In this document: piece after piece, positions 30,493 through 40,423 of the stretch | Numbering within the stretch: the stretch's first letter is position 1 | How the letters are laid out: the number at the start of each line of letters is the position of its first letter | Assembly: GCF_000768555.3 (NCBI RefSeq) | Contig: NZ_KN293975.1 | Coordinates: forward strand, 372,001-436,000 | DNA from: Roseovarius mucosus DSM 17069 | GTDB lineage: Bacteria > Pseudomonadota > Alphaproteobacteria > Rhodobacterales > Rhodobacteraceae | DNA length: 64,000 nt | Direction: 5' to 3' | Program-made: the position numbers and the translations under genes | The notes under the pieces: model-generated | What the model saw: the letters and a program-made list of their open reading frames with translations, nothing else | Told to the model about the DNA's origin: nothing | The model's database searches: none

Positions 30493-30642
30493 ATGGCTGA
30501 TAAATCTGATCTGTCGTTCACAGGTCTCACAGACGAGCAGGCTCAAGAGCTGCATTCCGTCTACATGAGCGGCCTTTGGCTGTTCACGGCGATTGCAGTG
30601 GTTGCACATATTGCAACCTTCATCTGGTTCCCGTGGTTCTGA
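30493..30642 (+). CDS. pufB: LH1 beta polypeptide PufB
   Basis: Light-harvesting 1 beta subunit of 49 residues. GGAGG a few bases upstream sets the ATG. The short hydrophilic N-terminus ([20 protein letters not shown]) is followed by one membrane helix containing the bacteriochlorophyll-ligand His in [10 protein letters not shown], then the closing WFPWF. Confidence 0.97.
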   Translation: MADKSDLSFTGLTDEQAQELHSVYMSGLWLFTAIAVVAHIATFIWFPWF

Positions 30643-30657
30643 GGAAAGGGGTAAGAC

Positions 30658-30819
30658 ATGGCAAAGTTCTACAAGATCTGGCTCATCTTCGACCCCCGCC
30701 GCGTTTTCGTGGCGCAGGGCGCGTTCCTGTTTCTTCTGGCCGCGATGATCCATCTCGTGCTGCTCAGCACCGACGGTTTCAACTGGTTTGAAATCGCCGC
30801 TGCCAAGTATGGTCAGTGA
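30658..30819 (+). CDS. pufA: LH1 alpha polypeptide PufA
   Basis: Light-harvesting 1 alpha subunit of 53 residues beginning [21 protein letters not shown] single membrane helix carries the bacteriochlorophyll-ligand His in [13 protein letters not shown]. It follows pufB by 15 bases and is followed by a strong hairpin. Confidence 0.97.
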   Translation: MAKFYKIWLIFDPRRVFVAQGAFLFLLAAMIHLVLLSTDGFNWFEIAAAKYGQ

Positions 30820-30838
30820 TTTCACTGTCCCAATGATC

Positions 30839-30868
30839 GCTGCGGGCGGGGACAACGCCGCCCGCGGC
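30839..30868 (+). terminator. pufA-pufL intercistronic hairpin
   Basis: GCTGCGGGCGG pairs with CCGCCCGCGGC (11 pairs, one G-T) around an eight-base loop. In Rhodobacter a hairpin at this place stabilises the pufBA segment and keeps LH1 in excess over the reaction centre; the same role is inferred. Confidence 0.75.
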
Positions 30869-30932
30869 TACCTAACGAAACGAAACGGCTGAGCGGGCAA
30901 ACTGAACAGCCGGACAACGCGGGGACCACGAG

Positions 30933-31772
30933 ATGGCTTTGCTCAGTTTTGAAAGAAAGTACCGTGTCCGCGGAGGAACGCTGATTGGCGGCGATCTGTT
31001 CGATTTTTGGGTCGGGCCCTTCTATGTCGGCTTCTTCGGGGTCACGACCGCATTTTTCGCAGCCCTTGGCACGATCCTGATTTTCTGGGGAGCGTCGCAG
31101 CAAGGGACGTTCAACCCATGGCTCATCAACATCGCGCCGCCTGACCTGAGTTACGGTCTGGGCCTGGCACCGCTGATGGAGGGGGGATTGTGGCAAATCA
31201 TCACCTTCTGCGCCACCGGGGCCTTTATCAGCTGGGCGCTGCGCGAGGTGGAAATCTGTCGCAAACTGGGAATGGGCTATCATGTGCCCTTTGCCTTCAG
31301 TTTCGCGATCCTGGCCTACATGACTCTGGTGATCTTTCGCCCGCTTCTTATGGGGGCCTGGGGGCACGGGTTTCCCTACGGGATCTTCAGTCATCTGGAT
31401 TGGGTCTCGAACACCGGATATGCCTATCTGCACTTCCATTACAACCCGGCGCATATGCTGGCGGTGACGCTGTTCTTTACCACCACCTTCGCGCTGGCGC
31501 TGCATGGCGGCCTGATCCTGTCGGCGGCCAACCCCGAGAAGGGCGAAGAAATGAAGACGCCCGATCACGAGGATACCTTCTTTCGCGACTTCATTGGCTA
31601 TTCGGTCGGCACGCTGGGCATCCACCGCGTCGGATTTCTTCTGGCGATCAATGCGGTCTTCTTTTCGGCAGTCTGTATCATCATTTCCGGCCCGGTCTGG
31701 ACCAAGGGCTGGCCCGAGTGGTGGAACTGGTGGCTCGACCTGCCGATCTGGCCCTCTCAGGTAGGGATGTGA
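30933..31772 (+). CDS. pufL: Reaction-centre L subunit PufL
   Basis: Reaction-centre L chain of 279 residues with five membrane helices. It begins [22 protein letters not shown] after the Met. The ligands for the special pair, accessory pigment and non-haem iron lie in the usual places ([22 protein letters not shown] and [16 protein letters not shown] regions). pufM starts after a three-base gap. Confidence 0.98.
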   Translation: MALLSFERKYRVRGGTLIGGDLFDFWVGPFYVGFFGVTTAFFAALGTILIFWGASQQGTFNPWLINIAPPDLSYGLGLAPLMEGGLWQIITFCATGAFISWALREVEICRKLGMGYHVPFAFSFAILAYMTLVIFRPLLMGAWGHGFPYGIFSHLDWVSNTGYAYLHFHYNPAHMLAVTLFFTTTFALALHGGLILSAANPEKGEEMKTPDHEDTFFRDFIGYSVGTLGIHRVGFLLAINAVFFSAVCIIISGPVWTKGWPEWWNWWLDLPIWPSQVGM

Positions 31773-31775
31773 ACC

Positions 31776-32765
31776 ATGATTGAATATCAGAACATTTTCA
31801 CCCAAGTGCAGGTGCAGGGCAAGCCCGAGATGGGCATGGACGACACCGGCGGGCGGCTGACGGCCGAACGCGCCGGCAAGCCCTTCTTCTCGACCCTCGT
31901 CGGCTGGCTGGGCAATGCGCAGATCGGACCGATCAACCTCGGCATGCTGGGCGTGGTCAGCCTGATCAGCGGCTTCATGTGGTTCTTTATCGTCGGTCTC
32001 AACATGCTGGCGCAGGTGGGCTGGTCCTTGCCAGAGTTCCTGCGGCAACTCTTCTGGCTGTCGCTGGAGCCGCCGGGACCGGAGCATGGGCTGTCGATGC
32101 CGCCGCTCAATGATGGCGGCTGGTATATCATCGCCTCGTTCTTTCTGCTGGTTGCAGTCTGTGCCTGGTGGCTGCGGACCTATCAACTGGCGGCAAGCCA
32201 CAAGATGGGCAAGCATGTCGCCTGGGCCTTTGCCTCTGCCATCTGGCTCTTTCTGGTGCTGGGCCTCTTTCGGCCGATCCTGATGGGGTCCTGGTCCGAG
32301 GCGGTGCCCTACGGTATCTTCCCGCATCTTGACTGGACCACAGCGTTCTCGATCCGTTACGGCAACCTCTATTACAACCCGTTCCACTGTCTTTCGATCG
32401 TGTTCCTCTATGGCTCGGTGCTGCTCTTTGCGATGCACGGGGCGACCATTCTGGCTGTGACCCGCTTTGGCGGCGACCGCGAGTTGGAACAGATCGTGGA
32501 TCGCGGCACGGCGTCCGAGCGCGCCGCCCTCTTCTGGCGCTGGACCATGGGGTTCAACGCGACGATGGAGGGGATTCACCGCTGGGCCTGGTGGTTTGCG
32601 GTTCTCACCCCGATCACGGGTGGTATCGGCATCCTGCTGACCGGCACGGTCGTGGACAACTGGTTCATCTGGGCACAAGAGCACAACTTTGCGCCGATGT
32701 ACGACGGGTCTTATGGCTACGAGGCTTATGGCTCTTACGAGGCCTTTATCGGAAAAGGAGAGTAA
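31776..32765 (+). CDS. pufM: Reaction-centre M subunit PufM
   Basis: Reaction-centre M chain of 329 residues, homologous to L, beginning [15 protein letters not shown]. Pigment and iron ligands are visible in [24 protein letters not shown] and [14 protein letters not shown]. It has a C-terminal extension ([14 protein letters not shown]) as in species whose reaction centre carries a bound cytochrome. pufC follows three bases after the stop. Confidence 0.98.
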   Translation: MIEYQNIFTQVQVQGKPEMGMDDTGGRLTAERAGKPFFSTLVGWLGNAQIGPINLGMLGVVSLISGFMWFFIVGLNMLAQVGWSLPEFLRQLFWLSLEPPGPEHGLSMPPLNDGGWYIIASFFLLVAVCAWWLRTYQLAASHKMGKHVAWAFASAIWLFLVLGLFRPILMGSWSEAVPYGIFPHLDWTTAFSIRYGNLYYNPFHCLSIVFLYGSVLLFAMHGATILAVTRFGGDRELEQIVDRGTASERAALFWRWTMGFNATMEGIHRWAWWFAVLTPITGGIGILLTGTVVDNWFIWAQEHNFAPMYDGSYGYEAYGSYEAFIGKGE

Positions 32766-32768
32766 GCC

Positions 32769-33863
32769 ATGTTTCCCAAATGGTTTGACAAATGGAACCG
32801 TGACAATCCGACCAACATCTTTGGTCCGGCGGTGGCCATCGGCACAGTGGGTGGCGCGGTCTTTGTAGCAGCCCTTCTGGTGACATGGGGCCAGCCCTAT
32901 GCCACCGAGAGCCTCCAGACCGGCCCGCGCGGCACGGGCATGTCGGTGCCCGAGTTCAAGCTGGATCTGGCCAAGCCCGATCCGTCGATCGAGAGCTTCC
33001 TTGCGTCCACTTCGGCACCGGTGGTGCCGCAGGGGGGCGAGCAGACCGCCGGTGAGGCGCGTGAGAACGTGCCGCCGGGGTTGGAGGGGCTGACGGTCGA
33101 GAACTATGACCGCCTGCTGGCAGCGATGCGCGTCTGGACCGGGATTCCCGATCTCTTCGAGAGCGTGGACAGCTACCAGACTGCCGTTGGCCATGTCATG
33201 ATCGGTATGACCCAGAACCTCAACGAGGAATGGTCGGGCCACGTCAATGCCAACAAGGAGGTGGGTGTAACCTGTTACACCTGTCACCGTGGTCAGCCGG
33301 TGCCGTCGGATGTCTGGTTCAAGATCAGCCCGGTCAATGAGACCGTCGAAGGCTGGTCGGCCAATCAGAACCGGGTGACGGTGCAGTCGCAATATACCTC
33401 GTTGCCGTCGGACGCGCTGGAGAAGTACCTGCTCGATGGCGAAAGCATCAAGGTGCATGATCTCGAGTCCCGCGTGGCGGGGGTACCGGGCACAGATGGG
33501 TATCCGGGTATCCAGCAGGCCGAACGGACGTATTCGCTGATGAACTATGTGGCGAATTCGCTCGGGGTGAACTGTGTGTTCTGCCACAATTCCCGCGCCT
33601 TTTATGACGGGGCGCAGGTCACACCGCAGTGGGGCACGGAGATCCTGGGTATCGAGATGGTGCTGGAGTTGAACAACACCTATCTCGTACCGCTCGAAGG
33701 TCTCTTGCCCGAGAACCGCCTTGGCCCGGTCTATGCCGACGCGCCCAAGGCCGCCTGCAAGACTTGCCACAAGGGCTATCAGCAGCCCCTGCAAGGCACC
33801 AATGTGATCGGCGACTGGCCGGAACTGGCCACTACCAGCGGCACGCCGGATTACAGCAACTGA
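32769..33863 (+). CDS. pufC: Reaction-centre cytochrome PufC, three-haem form
   Basis: Periplasmic cytochrome subunit that re-reduces the special pair. It has 364 residues, anchored by an N-terminal membrane helix (about 18-40) without a lipobox Cys. Only three CXXCH motifs are present: CYTCH at 169-173, CVFCH at 269-273 and CKTCH at 330-334. The first motif of tetrahaem PufC should precede the [16 protein letters not shown] helix. In its place stands [15 protein letters not shown], with no Cys. A triheme PufC is known from Rhodovulum sulfidophilum. Frame and flanks are intact, so this looks genuine. Confidence 0.95.
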   Translation: MFPKWFDKWNRDNPTNIFGPAVAIGTVGGAVFVAALLVTWGQPYATESLQTGPRGTGMSVPEFKLDLAKPDPSIESFLASTSAPVVPQGGEQTAGEARENVPPGLEGLTVENYDRLLAAMRVWTGIPDLFESVDSYQTAVGHVMIGMTQNLNEEWSGHVNANKEVGVTCYTCHRGQPVPSDVWFKISPVNETVEGWSANQNRVTVQSQYTSLPSDALEKYLLDGESIKVHDLESRVAGVPGTDGYPGIQQAERTYSLMNYVANSLGVNCVFCHNSRAFYDGAQVTPQWGTEILGIEMVLELNNTYLVPLEGLLPENRLGPVYADAPKAACKTCHKGYQQPLQGTNVIGDWPELATTSGTPDYSN

Positions 33864-33871
33864 CCAAGCAT

Positions 33872-33893
33872 GGGGGCGTCTTGAGGCGCCCCC
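33872..33893 (+). terminator. Hairpin after pufC
   Basis: GGGGGCGTC pairs with GGCGCCCCC (one G-T pair) around TTGA, eight bases after the pufC stop. It is probably a puf operon terminator or attenuator before dxs. Confidence 0.65.
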
Positions 33894-33952
33894 GTTGCCC
33901 CCATGCCGCCCCTCGTGCGGGTGGCATCAGCGCCACCGGGGAGGAGGCCGCC

Positions 33953-35881
33953 ATGACCCACACCAGACCCAACACACCGCTTCTGGACCGCATTGCCGGC
34001 CCGTCTGACCTGCGCCAGATGCCGGATCGGCAATTGGCGACCCTCGCCGATGAACTGCGCGCTGAGGTGATTTCCGCCGTGTCGGAAACCGGCGGGCATC
34101 TGGGCTCATCCCTGGGCGTGGTCGAATTGACGGTGGCCATTCACGCGGTGTTCAGCACGCCGATGGACAAGCTGATCTGGGACGTGGGCCACCAATGCTA
34201 TCCTCACAAGATTTTGACGGGTCGCCGGGACCGTATCCGTACCCTGCGGCAAAAGGATGGGCTCTCAGGCTTTACCAAGCGCAGCGAGTCGATCTACGAC
34301 CCCTTTGGGGCCGCGCATTCCTCGACCTCGATCAGTGCCGCGCTTGGCTTTGCCGTGGGGCGGGACATGGGGCAGGCGACCGGCGATGCGATTGCCGTCA
34401 TCGGGGATGGTTCGATCAGTGCGGGCATGGCCTATGAGGCGCTGAACAATGCCGGGGCCGAGGGGCGGCGGCTTTTCGTCATTCTCAACGACAATGAAAT
34501 GAGCATCGCGCCCCCTGTTGGGGCGATGTCCTCCTATCTCAGCCGGATGTATGCCAGCGAGCCTCTGGCGCGCATGGCCTCCCTTGCCGAAGGGTTCGAG
34601 GCCGCGCTCCCCACGCCGCTGCGCGAGAGTGCCAAGCGCGCGCGGCAACTGGTAACGGGGCTGACAGGCTCTGGCACGCTCTTTGAGGAACTGGGATTTC
34701 AGTATGTCGGGCCGATTGATGGCCATGACATGGGGCAGCTTCTCTCGGTGCTGCGGGCCGCGCGCACGCGGGCCACGGGGCCGGTTCTGATCCATGTCTG
34801 CACGGTCAAGGGCAAGGGCTATGCCCCGGCCGAAGGGGCGGCGGACAAGGGGCATGGTGTGTCGAAATTCGACCCCGCCACCGGCGCTCAGGCCAAATCC
34901 AAGCCCGGCGCGCCATCCTACACGGGCGTCTTCGGGCAAGCGCTGGTCGATGAAGCGGCGCGCGATGACCGGATTGTTGCGGTGACCGCTGCGATGCCCG
35001 ATGGCACCGGGCTGACCAAGATGGCCGAGCGCTTTCCGGCGCGGGTGTTCGATGTGGGCATTGCCGAGCAACATGCCGTGACCTTTGCCGCCGGGATGGC
35101 GGCGAGTGGCCTCAAACCGTTTTGCGCGATCTATTCCACCTTCCTGCAACGTGCCTATGACCAGGTGGTGCATGATGTGGCCTTGCAAGGGCTGCCGGTA
35201 CGCTTTGCCATCGACCGCGCGGGGCTGGTGGGGGCCGATGGGGCCACCCATGCGGGGGCCTTCGATATCGGCTATCTGGGAAATCTGCCTGGCATGACCG
35301 TGATGGCCGCCGCCGATGAATCGGAGCTTGTCCATATGGTTGCCACCGCCGCCGCCCATGATGCAGGCCCAATCGCGTTCCGCTATCCGCGCGGGTCTGG
35401 AACCGGTGTGGCCCTGCCGGAACGGGGCAAGCCGTTGGCCATCGGCAAGGGGCGGGTGATCGAGGAGGGCAGCGATGTGGCGATCCTCAGCTTTGGCGCG
35501 CATCTCTTTGAATGTCAGGTCGCGGCTGATATGGTGGCGGATGACGGGATCACAGTGACCGTGGCCGATGCCCGCTTTGCCAAGCCGCTCGATACCGATC
35601 TCTTGATGCAGCTTGTCAGCCATCACCGCGCGCTCATCACCGTAGAGCAGGGGGCGATGGGGGGCTTTGGCAGTATCGTTCTGCACGAATTGGCGCGGCG
35701 CGGTGCCTTTGACAAGGGGCTGATCCTGCGCACGCTCTGCCTGCCGGATCGCTTCATAGATCAGGCCGACCCGGCGGATATGTATGCCGATGCCGGTCTC
35801 TCAGCCACGGATATTGCCTTTGCGATACGTGCCGCCCTGGCCGGGCGGGCCGAAGTGGTGCCGCTGCGCCAGATCCGCTGA
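33953..35881 (+). CDS. dxs: 1-deoxy-D-xylulose-5-phosphate synthase
   Basis: First enzyme of the MEP isoprenoid pathway, condensing pyruvate and glyceraldehyde 3-phosphate with thiamine diphosphate. It has 642 residues with [14 protein letters not shown], the TPP-binding [18 protein letters not shown] and the DRAG motif [21 protein letters not shown] eight bases upstream sets the ATG at 33953. Being downstream of puf, it can raise isoprenoid supply when pigments are made. The stop is two bases from that of the converging cytochrome gene. Confidence 0.96.
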   Translation: MTHTRPNTPLLDRIAGPSDLRQMPDRQLATLADELRAEVISAVSETGGHLGSSLGVVELTVAIHAVFSTPMDKLIWDVGHQCYPHKILTGRRDRIRTLRQKDGLSGFTKRSESIYDPFGAAHSSTSISAALGFAVGRDMGQATGDAIAVIGDGSISAGMAYEALNNAGAEGRRLFVILNDNEMSIAPPVGAMSSYLSRMYASEPLARMASLAEGFEAALPTPLRESAKRARQLVTGLTGSGTLFEELGFQYVGPIDGHDMGQLLSVLRAARTRATGPVLIHVCTVKGKGYAPAEGAADKGHGVSKFDPATGAQAKSKPGAPSYTGVFGQALVDEAARDDRIVAVTAAMPDGTGLTKMAERFPARVFDVGIAEQHAVTFAAGMAASGLKPFCAIYSTFLQRAYDQVVHDVALQGLPVRFAIDRAGLVGADGATHAGAFDIGYLGNLPGMTVMAAADESELVHMVATAAAHDAGPIAFRYPRGSGTGVALPERGKPLAIGKGRVIEEGSDVAILSFGAHLFECQVAADMVADDGITVTVADARFAKPLDTDLLMQLVSHHRALITVEQGAMGGFGSIVLHELARRGAFDKGLILRTLCLPDRFIDQADPADMYADAGLSATDIAFAIRAALAGRAEVVPLRQIR

Positions 35882-35883
35882 AC

Positions 35884-36318
35884 CTACTGCGCCGGAGGGC
35901 GGGTCACGGTCTGGAGATAGGCCCAGACATCGCGTGCCTTTTGCACATCGCGCAGTTGATAGGCCATCTTGCCGCGCGCGGTGGGATCATCGAGATAATT
36001 GCGCAGATAGGTCGTGGCATCGCGCACATAGACCACGAAATCCTCTTCGTTCCAGCGCAGGCCGGATTTTCCGGCCGCAACCATCGAAGTGGAATAGTTG
36101 AAGCCCGGCACGCTGCCCGCATGCCGCCCGATCACGCCATAGAGATTGGGGCCGGTGCGCCCGCCCCGGACAACCGGTGTTTCGGTCTCATCAATGATCG
36201 AATGACAGGCGCGGCAATCCTTGAAGATCATTTCGCCGCGTTTGACATCGGCCGCTTGTGCCGATGCCCCAAGGCTCGCAAGCCCAAGTACCAGGATCGC
36301 GCATCGGTTGAGCATCAT
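35884..36318 (-). CDS. Class I c-type cytochrome (cytochrome c2/c551-like)
   Basis: Soluble periplasmic cytochrome of 144 residues. A signal peptide ends near ASAQAADV (cleavage about residue 22). The haem motif is CRACH at residues 35-39, and a Met in the C-terminal half (GKMAYQL, or TSMVAAGKSG) is the probable sixth ligand. GAGGAGG precedes a double ATG, so the start may be three bases later. Position after hemA matches cycA, the cytochrome that shuttles electrons to the reaction centre; here it is likely the PufC donor. Confidence 0.85.
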   Translation of the reverse strand: MMLNRCAILVLGLASLGASAQAADVKRGEMIFKDCRACHSIIDETETPVVRGGRTGPNLYGVIGRHAGSVPGFNYSTSMVAAGKSGLRWNEEDFVVYVRDATTYLRNYLDDPTARGKMAYQLRDVQKARDVWAYLQTVTRPPAQ

Positions 36319-36384
36319 GACGCCTCCTCGCCTCCGCTTCCCTTGTATTAGGTGGGCGGTCTTGAGGTTGGGTCAATCAGGGGG

Positions 36385-36415
36385 ACGGGCGGATCACGTG
36401 GTTGTCACCGCCCGT
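36385..36415 (-). terminator. Hairpin between hemA and the cytochrome gene
   Basis: ACGGGCGG pairs with CCGCCCGT (eight bases) around a 15-base loop, about 13 bases after the hemA stop. It may end or attenuate the puh/hemA transcript before the cytochrome gene. Confidence 0.45.
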
Positions 36416-36427
36416 GTGCCAGTATGA

Positions 36428-37642
36428 TTACGCGACAGCATGCGCCAGGGCACATTGCTTCCACAGCACGGTCAACGCCCGCACCAGCTGGTCGAGATCG
36501 GCGTCCGAATGCAGCGGGCCGGGGGTGAAGCGCAGACGCTCGGTCCCCTTGGGCACCGTCGGATAGTTGATGGGCTGCACATAGATGCCATAGTCGCGCA
36601 TCAGGATATCGGCCAGCATCCGGCATTTGACCGGGTCCTTGATCATCACCGGGATGATGTGGCTGTCGTTCGCCATGTGCGGGATGCCTGCACGGTCCAA
36701 GAGCGACCGCAGCCGCGCCACCTGCGCGCGCTGTGCCCGCCGCTCATCCTGGGATGTCTTGAGGTGCCGGATGCTGGCCGTTGCTGCTGCGGCCACGGCC
36801 GGGGGCAGGGCGGTGGTAAAGATGAAGCCGCTCGCAAACGAGCGGATGAAGTCGCACATCGCCGCAGAACCGGTGACATAGCCGCCCATGCAGCCATAGG
36901 CCTTGCCCAGCGTGCCCTCGATCAGGGTGATGCGATGCGCAAGGCCGCGCTCTTCTGACACGCCGCCGCCCCGTGGTCCGTAGAGGCCCACGGCATGCAC
37001 CTCGTCGAGATAGGTCATGGCACCGTGCTTTTCGGCCACTTCGATGATCTCTTCCATCGGGCTGATGTCGCCATCCATCGAATAGACGGATTCAAAGGCC
37101 ACGATCTTGGGGGCATTGGCGGGCAGGGCGGTCAGCTTGCGGTCCAGATCCTCGGGGTCGTTATGCCGCCAGATCACCTTTTTCGCGCGGCTGTGGCGGA
37201 TGCCTTCGATCATGCTGGCGTGGTTCAACTCGTCCGAGAGGATCACCGCATCGGGCAGGCGCGCGCCGAGGGTCGAGAGGGCGGCCCAGTTCGAGACATA
37301 GCCCGAGGTAAAGAGCAGCGCCGCCTCCTTGCCATGCAGATCGGCCAGTTCGCGCTCCAGCACCAGATGGTGATGCGCCGTGCCCGAAATGTTGCGCGTG
37401 CCCCCCGCGCCGGTGCCACAGGCGTCGATCGCGTCTTTCATGGCTTGGCGGACCACGGGGTGCTGTCCCATGCCGAGATAGTCGTTGGAACACCAGACCG
37501 TGACCTCTTCGGGGGTCTGGGCATCATGGCTCTTGGCCTTGGGGAAAGCGCCGCATTGCCGCTCCAGTTCCGCGAAAATGCGATAGTTGCCTTCCTTTTT
37601 CAGCGCGTCCAACTGCGCTGTGAACATGGCATCAAAATCCAT
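36428..37642 (-). CDS. hemA: 5-aminolevulinate synthase
   Basis: PLP enzyme of 404 residues that condenses glycine with succinyl-CoA, the first step of tetrapyrrole synthesis in alphaproteobacteria. The Gly-rich and PLP regions are [12 protein letters not shown] and [14 protein letters not shown]; the PLP Lys lies in [14 protein letters not shown]. The start at 37642 ([14 protein letters not shown]) is preceded by GGAGGG and overlaps the puhE end by 11 bases, so it is co-expressed with the photosynthesis genes. A second synthase gene elsewhere is common in relatives. Confidence 0.96.
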   Translation of the reverse strand: MDFDAMFTAQLDALKKEGNYRIFAELERQCGAFPKAKSHDAQTPEEVTVWCSNDYLGMGQHPVVRQAMKDAIDACGTGAGGTRNISGTAHHHLVLERELADLHGKEAALLFTSGYVSNWAALSTLGARLPDAVILSDELNHASMIEGIRHSRAKKVIWRHNDPEDLDRKLTALPANAPKIVAFESVYSMDGDISPMEEIIEVAEKHGAMTYLDEVHAVGLYGPRGGGVSEERGLAHRITLIEGTLGKAYGCMGGYVTGSAAMCDFIRSFASGFIFTTALPPAVAAAATASIRHLKTSQDERRAQRAQVARLRSLLDRAGIPHMANDSHIIPVMIKDPVKCRMLADILMRDYGIYVQPINYPTVPKGTERLRFTPGPLHSDADLDQLVRALTVLWKQCALAHAVA

Positions 37643-38444
37643 GATGTCCCTCCGGTCTTGATTTTTCAGGTGTAGGTTTGGGCGCAGGCAGCATCCAGCG
37701 CCAGAGTTTTGCATCCGGCAATGGCAGCACCATCAACCAGTGTTCGAGAAGCGCCAGCGCCGTGATCGCCGCCAGCAGGGCAAAGCCAACCGCCGAGCCG
37801 GGCGTCGGCGCGGACCAGAGCCGCTCCAGCCAGCACGCCACGGCAAAGCTGAGCGCCGAGACCGAGACGGGAAAGAACCAGCCCACCGGGGCCATGCGGA
37901 AATGGCTGGCAAGATGCGCCAATTGCGCGGGCAGGAATTCGGTGTTGATCTTTGGCACGCCGAAATAGAGGTTCAGCTTGGCGCTGATGCGCGCGAAATA
38001 GAGCACGCTGAAGGTCCAGAGCCCCACGGTATTGACCGCCTCGGAGGCATAGAGCCAGAGCAGGATCAGCACACCCGTCAGCAGCATTTCATGGTAGGCG
38101 ACCGTGCCCCAGGCACGGATGAACCGTTCCCATCCCACCACATGAGCGGGGCAGGGCCGGGTATTGGGGCCTGTGATGGCCCCCGTGAGAAAGCTGAGCT
38201 CGATCCAGCCCCAGATCGCCAGTGCCGCCAGGAACGCGCCGCAGGCCGCGCCGGTTCCGGTCTGTCCCAAGCTGGCCTCATAGCCCCAGATGCCAAGGGC
38301 CAGCACCGGCAGCGCCATCAGCACCGCCCGGCGTCGTGCCGCAGCCCCCCGCCGTTCGCAGAGCTGCACGACGATCAGGATTGCCCCGGTGGCGAACCAC
38401 CAGAGAAAAACCGCCATCAACGCTGCGATCCAGGGGCTACTCAC
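37632..38444 (-). CDS. puhE: Photosynthetic complex assembly protein PuhE (DUF3623)
   Basis: Integral membrane protein of about 270 residues with seven or more helices, of the PuhE family that modulates photosystem and pigment formation. Typical features are [18 protein letters not shown] and [24 protein letters not shown] prefer the GTG at 38444 because AAAGGA lies five bases before it. An ATG at 38468 would add eight residues (MRPDERTV). It lies downstream of acsF across a 40-60-base repeat element. Confidence 0.9.
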   Translation of the reverse strand: MSSPWIAALMAVFLWWFATGAILIVVQLCERRGAAARRRAVLMALPVLALGIWGYEASLGQTGTGAACGAFLAALAIWGWIELSFLTGAITGPNTRPCPAHVVGWERFIRAWGTVAYHEMLLTGVLILLWLYASEAVNTVGLWTFSVLYFARISAKLNLYFGVPKINTEFLPAQLAHLASHFRMAPVGWFFPVSVSALSFAVACWLERLWSAPTPGSAVGFALLAAITALALLEHWLMVLPLPDAKLWRWMLPAPKPTPEKSRPEGHHGF

Positions 38445-38452
38445 GACGGTCC

Positions 38453-38507
38453 TTTCATCTGGCCTCAAATACCTCGGGGGGTGTGGGGGGCTGGCCCCCC
38501 ACGGGGT
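38453..38507. repeat. Dispersed intergenic hairpin element, copy A
   Basis: Element beginning TTTCATCTGGC, then AAATACCTCGGGGG and the near-perfect palindrome GTGGGGGGCTGGCCCCCCAC (38483-38502), lying between acsF and puhE. A close copy lies at 44963-45010. It may process or attenuate mRNA within the operon. Confidence 0.8.
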
Positions 38508-39632
38508 TCAATAGGCCGGTTCCATCCGGGTCGACACGGGCAGGGCGTGCTTTTTCGCCGGGATGGTATAGAGCCCGACAAAGGCCGCCGCCGCGCGCAT
38601 CTGTGCGCCCAGCGACCGCAATCGCCCGCTGAGGCCGCCCTCTGCGCGAGCCTCTGCCAGATCGGCATTGGCCTTTTGCAGCCGCACCAGCCCGGCTTGC
38701 CACCGCGGATGGTCGATATCGAGGGTGATCGGGAAGATCTGGCGGCTGAGCGCGCTGGTCTTGGTAAAGACCTCATGTGCATACCAATCCGGATCAACGC
38801 CGAGCGCGTTGTGGAATGCGGGTCGTTGATGGTCGCGCACATACATGGTGGCGTAAACCGCCGTCAGGAAGAACTTGATCCAGAGCACATTGCGGCCGGA
38901 GGTCAGTTTCGGATCGGTCTTCATCAGCAGGGCAAAGGCCTCGCCATGGCTGAACTCGTCGTTGCACCATTCCTGAAACCATTTGAAAATCGGGTGGAAG
39001 CGGTGTTCGGGATGCGCCTCGAGGTGGCGAAAGATCGTGATATAGCGGGCATAGCCGATCTTTTCGCTGAGGTAAGTGGCGTAGTAGATGAACTTGGGCC
39101 GGAAATAGGTGTATTTCTTTTGCTGGGTCAGAAACCCGAGGTTCACCGCCACGCCCGCTTCGCGCAGCGCGTCATTGATAAAGCCCGCATGCCGCGCCTC
39201 GTCGCGCGCCATGAGTTGAAAGAGCTGGGTGATGTCCTTGTTGTTGCCGCGCCGTTTCATCTCTTTGTAGAGGACGCAGCCAGAGAATTCGGCGGTGCAG
39301 GAGGAGACGAGAAAGTCGATGAACTCTTTCTTGAGCTTCGGCTCCATGCCTTCCCAATCGACGTGATCCCAGTCTTCGTTTTTCTTGAAATGGCCCTTGT
39401 TGGGGTCTGCTTCCATCTGGTCAATCAGCTTGTCCCAATCCTCGCGCACCGAAGAGACATCGATGGCATCCAGCTCGTCGAAATCGGTGGTGTAAAAGCG
39501 CGGCGTGAGCAGGGTGTTCTGCATCGCGAGGTCGGTTGCGGCCTTGCTGTCGAACTTGGCATTTGCCTCTTGGATGGCGAGACCCTCTTCGACGGTGGTG
39601 GCGTCGGCGGAATGTTTGACGGCGATATTCAT
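38508..39632 (-). CDS. acsF: Aerobic Mg-protoporphyrin IX monomethyl ester cyclase AcsF
   Basis: Di-iron, O2-dependent enzyme that forms the fifth ring of (bacterio)chlorophyll. It has 374 residues with the carboxylate/His ligands in SSCTAEFSGCVLY, MARDEARHAGF and NDEFSHGEAFALL. Its presence shows that pigment synthesis can proceed in oxygen. The start overlaps the stop of the upstream 98-residue gene. Confidence 0.96.
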   Translation of the reverse strand: MNIAVKHSADATTVEEGLAIQEANAKFDSKAATDLAMQNTLLTPRFYTTDFDELDAIDVSSVREDWDKLIDQMEADPNKGHFKKNEDWDHVDWEGMEPKLKKEFIDFLVSSCTAEFSGCVLYKEMKRRGNNKDITQLFQLMARDEARHAGFINDALREAGVAVNLGFLTQQKKYTYFRPKFIYYATYLSEKIGYARYITIFRHLEAHPEHRFHPIFKWFQEWCNDEFSHGEAFALLMKTDPKLTSGRNVLWIKFFLTAVYATMYVRDHQRPAFHNALGVDPDWYAHEVFTKTSALSRQIFPITLDIDHPRWQAGLVRLQKANADLAEARAEGGLSGRLRSLGAQMRAAAAFVGLYTIPAKKHALPVSTRMEPAY

Positions 39633-39925
39633 AGCGTCACCTCATCGGAGAAGGAGAATTCACAGAGTTCCATCACTTCGAAATCGCCGGTCAGGCGGGT
39701 CCAGAGGCGCTCAAGCGCGCTCGCGCGGATGATCGTGGCCTCGCGGTCTTCGCTGACGACCATGCCGTAGGGGGCCATGATCTCGGGGCCGTGGACCTTG
39801 ACGCTGTCGCCGGGATAGACGGTGGTGCCGTTGTTGAAGCGCACATGGGCGTGCAGGCTCTCGAAACAGTGGCTGATTTCGACCGTGCAGGGGGCGCGTT
39901 CAAATTCGCGTGTCAGAAGTCCCAT
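39629..39925 (-). CDS. Small conserved protein between puhC and acsF
   Basis: Protein of 98 residues, soluble, without Cys clusters beyond isolated Cys, beginning MGLLTREFERAPCTVEISHC. It has a beta-rich middle (VRFNNGTTVYPGDSVKVHG) resembling a small barrel. As far as I recall, a reading frame of similar size lies between puhC and acsF in related purple bacteria, which suggests a role linked to the cyclase. It overlaps acsF by four bases. No function can be assigned. Confidence 0.8.
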   Translation of the reverse strand: MGLLTREFERAPCTVEISHCFESLHAHVRFNNGTTVYPGDSVKVHGPEIMAPYGMVVSEDREATIIRASALERLWTRLTGDFEVMELCEFSFSDEVTL

Positions 39926-39940
39926 GGTGGTGATCCTTTC

Positions 39941-40408
39941 CTAGCGGGTCAAAAGTTTGGTGAAAGCCATCGAATTGGTCTGGCCAAAGCCCATCAGGTC
40001 CGCGCCCCATCCGGTCGAGGGGTCGTAGACCGAGAGGCGGCTATCCTTGCGGGCGATGATGGTGACGGGGCCGGTGAGGGCCACGCCATGCTTGGCGCGC
40101 TCGCGGTCGAGAACGCGGGATACACCGGCGATAAAGCCACCCTCTTCGGGTGAGAGATTGGCAATCAGGGTGCCATTGGCATCAAGGATCGTGGCAGCCC
40201 CGCCCATGGTGCCGCTCAGGAACACATGGCGTTCCAGCACGATCTCGCTCGCGGGCGGGGTGGCGACCAGCGGGGCATCGGTGAGGCGCGCATAAGTGAC
40301 CAGCGCCAGCACCGCCAGCACCAGCCCCAGCATCGCGCGGATCATCACGCGCGGCACGAGATCGCGGTCTGGCGGGGCCTTGTAACGGGGGGCGCTTGTA
40401 TCGGTCAT
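39941..40408 (-). CDS. puhC: Photosynthetic complex assembly protein PuhC
   Basis: Membrane-anchored periplasmic protein of 155 residues: a cytoplasmic N-terminus (APRYKAPPDRDLVPR), one helix (about residues 22-43) and a periplasmic domain (ERHVFLSGTMGGAATILD, FIAGVSRVLDRERAKHG). PuhC is needed for efficient reaction-centre/LH1 assembly in Rhodobacter. It sits between puhB and the 98-residue gene. Confidence 0.92.
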   Translation of the reverse strand: MTDTSAPRYKAPPDRDLVPRVMIRAMLGLVLAVLALVTYARLTDAPLVATPPASEIVLERHVFLSGTMGGAATILDANGTLIANLSPEEGGFIAGVSRVLDRERAKHGVALTGPVTIIARKDSRLSVYDPSTGWGADLMGFGQTNSMAFTKLLTR

Positions 40409-40423
40409 CTTATCCGTTCCTGT

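Noticed and set aside
30822..33794. A 990-codon open frame on the minus strand opposite pufLMC
   Set aside because: It lies antisense to the intact puf genes, is His/Arg/Gln/Asp-rich as GC-skewed shadows are, and matches no family.
34265..35686. A 473-codon open frame opposite dxs
   Set aside because: It has shadow-type composition and lies fully inside a well-recognised gene.
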